A DNA stretch of 5,573 bases, from positions 1 through 5,573 of the forward strand of contig CAIPWG010000412.1 of NCBI GenBank assembly GCA_903868655.1. The letters are read 5' to 3'. A program made the position numbers and the translations under genes. Origin of the DNA: an uncultured Sphingomonadales bacterium (GTDB taxonomy: Bacteria; Pseudomonadota; Alphaproteobacteria; Sphingomonadales; Sphingomonadaceae). Under the pieces are notes generated by a model that saw only the letters and a list, made by a program, of their open reading frames with translations, was not told where the DNA came from and did no database searches. Shown one piece after another: positions 4,903 through 5,573 of this stretch; within the stretch, counting starts at the first letter, position 1, and each line of letters starts with the position of its first letter.

Positions 4903-4948
4903 GCATCGCTGTTTGCAAAAAACCGGTTCCCACTTTTTTGCGCGATGC
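4903..4948. repeat. Imperfect hairpin in repeat copy 2
   Basis: The same structure as in copy 1, shifted by 62 bases: GCATCGC (4903-4909) with GCGATGC (4942-4948), and GCAAAAAA (4915-4922) with TTTTTTGC (4934-4941). Its right arm is completed by the 5-base remnant of a third unit, so both hairpins are intact. Confidence 0.7.
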
Positions 4949-4956
4949 TCTAGAGC
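4947..4956. repeat. 10-bp perfect palindrome GCTCTAGAGC ending the repeat array
   Basis: GCTCTAGAGC reads the same on both strands and overlaps the last two bases of the array. It lies 6 bases before the xth ATG. It may be the boundary of the repeat element or a protein-binding site; nothing in the sequence decides which. Confidence 0.5.
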
Positions 4957-4962
4957 CACCCC

Positions 4963-5573
4963 ATGATCACCATCGCCACTTGGAATATCAATTCGGTTCG
5001 TCTGCGGATTGATCAGGTTGAACGGTTTTTGACGCAGGAACAGCCCGATGTGCTGTGTCTGCAGGAAATCAAATGTGCAGAGACGTTGTTCCCGCGCGAT
5101 ATGTTCGAACGACTGGGCTACGATCACATCGTGGTGAACGGGCAAAAGGGCTATCACGGGGTCGCCACCGTCAGCCGCTTGCCGATCGTCGAAACCGGTC
5201 GCCATGACTGGCAGGCCAATGGTGAAGCCCGGCATCTCGGGGTAGAGCTGGTCGGTCAGAACCTGTTTCTGGAAAACGTCTATATTCCCGCCGGTGGCGA
5301 TATTCCCGACCGAGACGCCAATCCCAAATTTGGCCAGAAGCTTGATTTTCTTGGCCGTATCGCCGCATGGTCGCAAACGCTTGAACGGCCGACCTTGCTC
5401 GTGGGGGATTTCAACATCGCCCCGCTCGATTGCGATGTGTACGATCACAAAGCGCTGGTCAAAGTGGTGTCGCATACACCGGTCGAAATCGCTGCGCTTG
5501 CCGAAATCACCGCAGCGCATGGCTGGGTCGATCTGGGCCGCAAACATATCCCCGCGCCGCATCGCAATTACAC
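4963..5573 (+). CDS. xth: Exodeoxyribonuclease III, N-terminal 203 residues (runs off the right edge)
   Basis: This DNA-repair enzyme of the exonuclease III/AP-endonuclease family cuts next to abasic sites and removes nucleotides from 3' ends in base-excision repair. The frame is open from ATG 4963 to the window edge; full-length members have roughly 255-270 residues, so about a quarter is missing. Motifs in order are WNINSVR (Asn8), LQEIK with metal-binding Glu35, GQKGYHGVATVSR at about 60-71, NVYIPAGG with Tyr107, and GDFNIAP with catalytic Asp149 and Asn151. The C-terminal histidine motif lies beyond the window. The start is secure because the family begins within a few residues of ATWNINS, although only a poor AGAG (4952-4955) is available as ribosome site. 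The 62-bp repeat array occupies the space just upstream, so expression may be influenced by it. Confidence 0.95.
   Translation, partial: MITIATWNINSVRLRIDQVERFLTQEQPDVLCLQEIKCAETLFPRDMFERLGYDHIVVNGQKGYHGVATVSRLPIVETGRHDWQANGEARHLGVELVGQNLFLENVYIPAGGDIPDRDANPKFGQKLDFLGRIAAWSQTLERPTLLVGDFNIAPLDCDVYDHKALVKVVSHTPVEIAALAEITAAHGWVDLGRKHIPAPHRNY

Larger units (their letters stand above)
4820..4948. repeat. Two perfect tandem copies of a 62-bp intergenic repeat plus 5 bases of a third
   Basis: Copy 1 spans 4820-4881 and copy 2 spans 4882-4943. They are identical at all 62 positions, and GATGC at 4944-4948 restarts the unit. The unit is AT-richer than the surrounding DNA, with runs of six A and six T flanking AACCGGTT-like sequence. 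Each copy plus the next GATGC forms a long imperfect hairpin. The end of the array, AACCGGTTCCCACTTTTTTG followed by ATGCTCTAG, resembles dispersed intergenic elements I remember from rhizobia and sphingomonads. The 62-bp period is not a multiple of three, which fits non-coding DNA. The array ends 14 bases before the xth ATG and so lies in its promoter or leader. Confidence 0.92.
4537..4962. other. lolA-xth intergenic region, a mosaic of repeats and hairpins, no gene
   Basis: This 426-base gap has no credible protein gene. The open frames crossing it, on both strands, are built from repeat sequence and have no ribosome site. In order it holds a nested inverted repeat (4603-4641), AGAGC-GG-GCTCT (4669-4680) running into ten C (4681-4690), a small CTGTC-TTGC-GACAG hairpin (4720-4733), a long GC-rich hairpin (4747-4797), two perfect 62-bp tandem copies (4820-4943) and a terminal 10-bp palindrome (4947-4956). 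Such stacking of palindromes in one gap suggests repeated insertion of small dispersed repeats. Confidence 0.75.

Noticed and set aside
4849..4945. Promoter inside the repeat driving xth
   Set aside because: TTGCAA boxes occur in each copy, but no acceptable -10 hexamer lies 16-18 bases downstream, so I do not annotate one.
4820..4948. Tandem repeats as a CRISPR array
   Set aside because: The copies are directly adjacent and identical over the full period, with no variable spacers.
4692..5012. 106-codon open frame on the + strand across the repeats
   Set aside because: It consists of C-run, hairpin and repeat sequence, changes frame between identical repeat copies, overlaps the xth start and has no ribosome site.
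4582..5562. 326-codon open frame on the minus strand
   Set aside because: It runs opposite xth and through the repeat array, and much of its C-terminal half is translated repeat. No domain is recognisable, and the + strand carries an unmistakable exonuclease III.

Overview
The window is a GC-rich piece of an alphaproteobacterial chromosome, most probably from a sphingomonad (Sphingomonadales). Three things suggest this: the zinc-free L33 protein, the style of the LolA, UppP and PPK2 sequences, and an intergenic AACCGGTTCCCACTTTT / ATGCTCTAG repeat of a kind I recall from alphaproteobacterial genomes. This placement comes from recognition, not from a search. All seven protein genes lie on the + strand.

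Layout. Positions 1-255 are the 3' end of a Nudix hydrolase gene. Positions 348-1781 encode an NAD(P)-type aldehyde dehydrogenase resembling the CddD-like branch, with a plausible promoter and a good Shine-Dalgarno site. Positions 1890-2705 encode undecaprenyl-diphosphatase (UppP/BacA). Its stop codon overlaps the start of a class I polyphosphate kinase 2 gene (2705-3511) in a TGATG junction. A strong intrinsic terminator (3589-3617) follows. Next are the small ribosomal protein L33 gene rpmG (3660-3827) and a LolA-type lipoprotein chaperone gene (3871-4536). The 5' part of the exodeoxyribonuclease III gene xth runs from 4963 off the right edge.

The 426-base gap between lolA and xth has no credible gene and is full of structured repeats. 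It holds a small nested inverted repeat, a run of ten C, a very stable GC-rich hairpin that can act as terminator, and two perfect tandem copies of a 62-bp unit. Each 62-bp copy carries most of a long imperfect hairpin. The array ends at the palindrome GCTCTAGAGC, seven bases before the xth start codon.

Function. Most genes are housekeeping: lipid-carrier recycling for cell-wall synthesis (uppP), polyphosphate-nucleotide exchange (ppk2), translation (rpmG), outer-membrane lipoprotein transport (lolA) and base-excision repair (xth). The aldehyde dehydrogenase is the one clearly metabolic, probably accessory gene. I see no defence system, mobile-element gene, CRISPR array or tRNA/rRNA. The parts most worth a second look are the tandem repeat in front of xth, the attenuator-like layout before rpmG, the uppP-ppk2 coupling and the ambiguous signal peptide of LolA.
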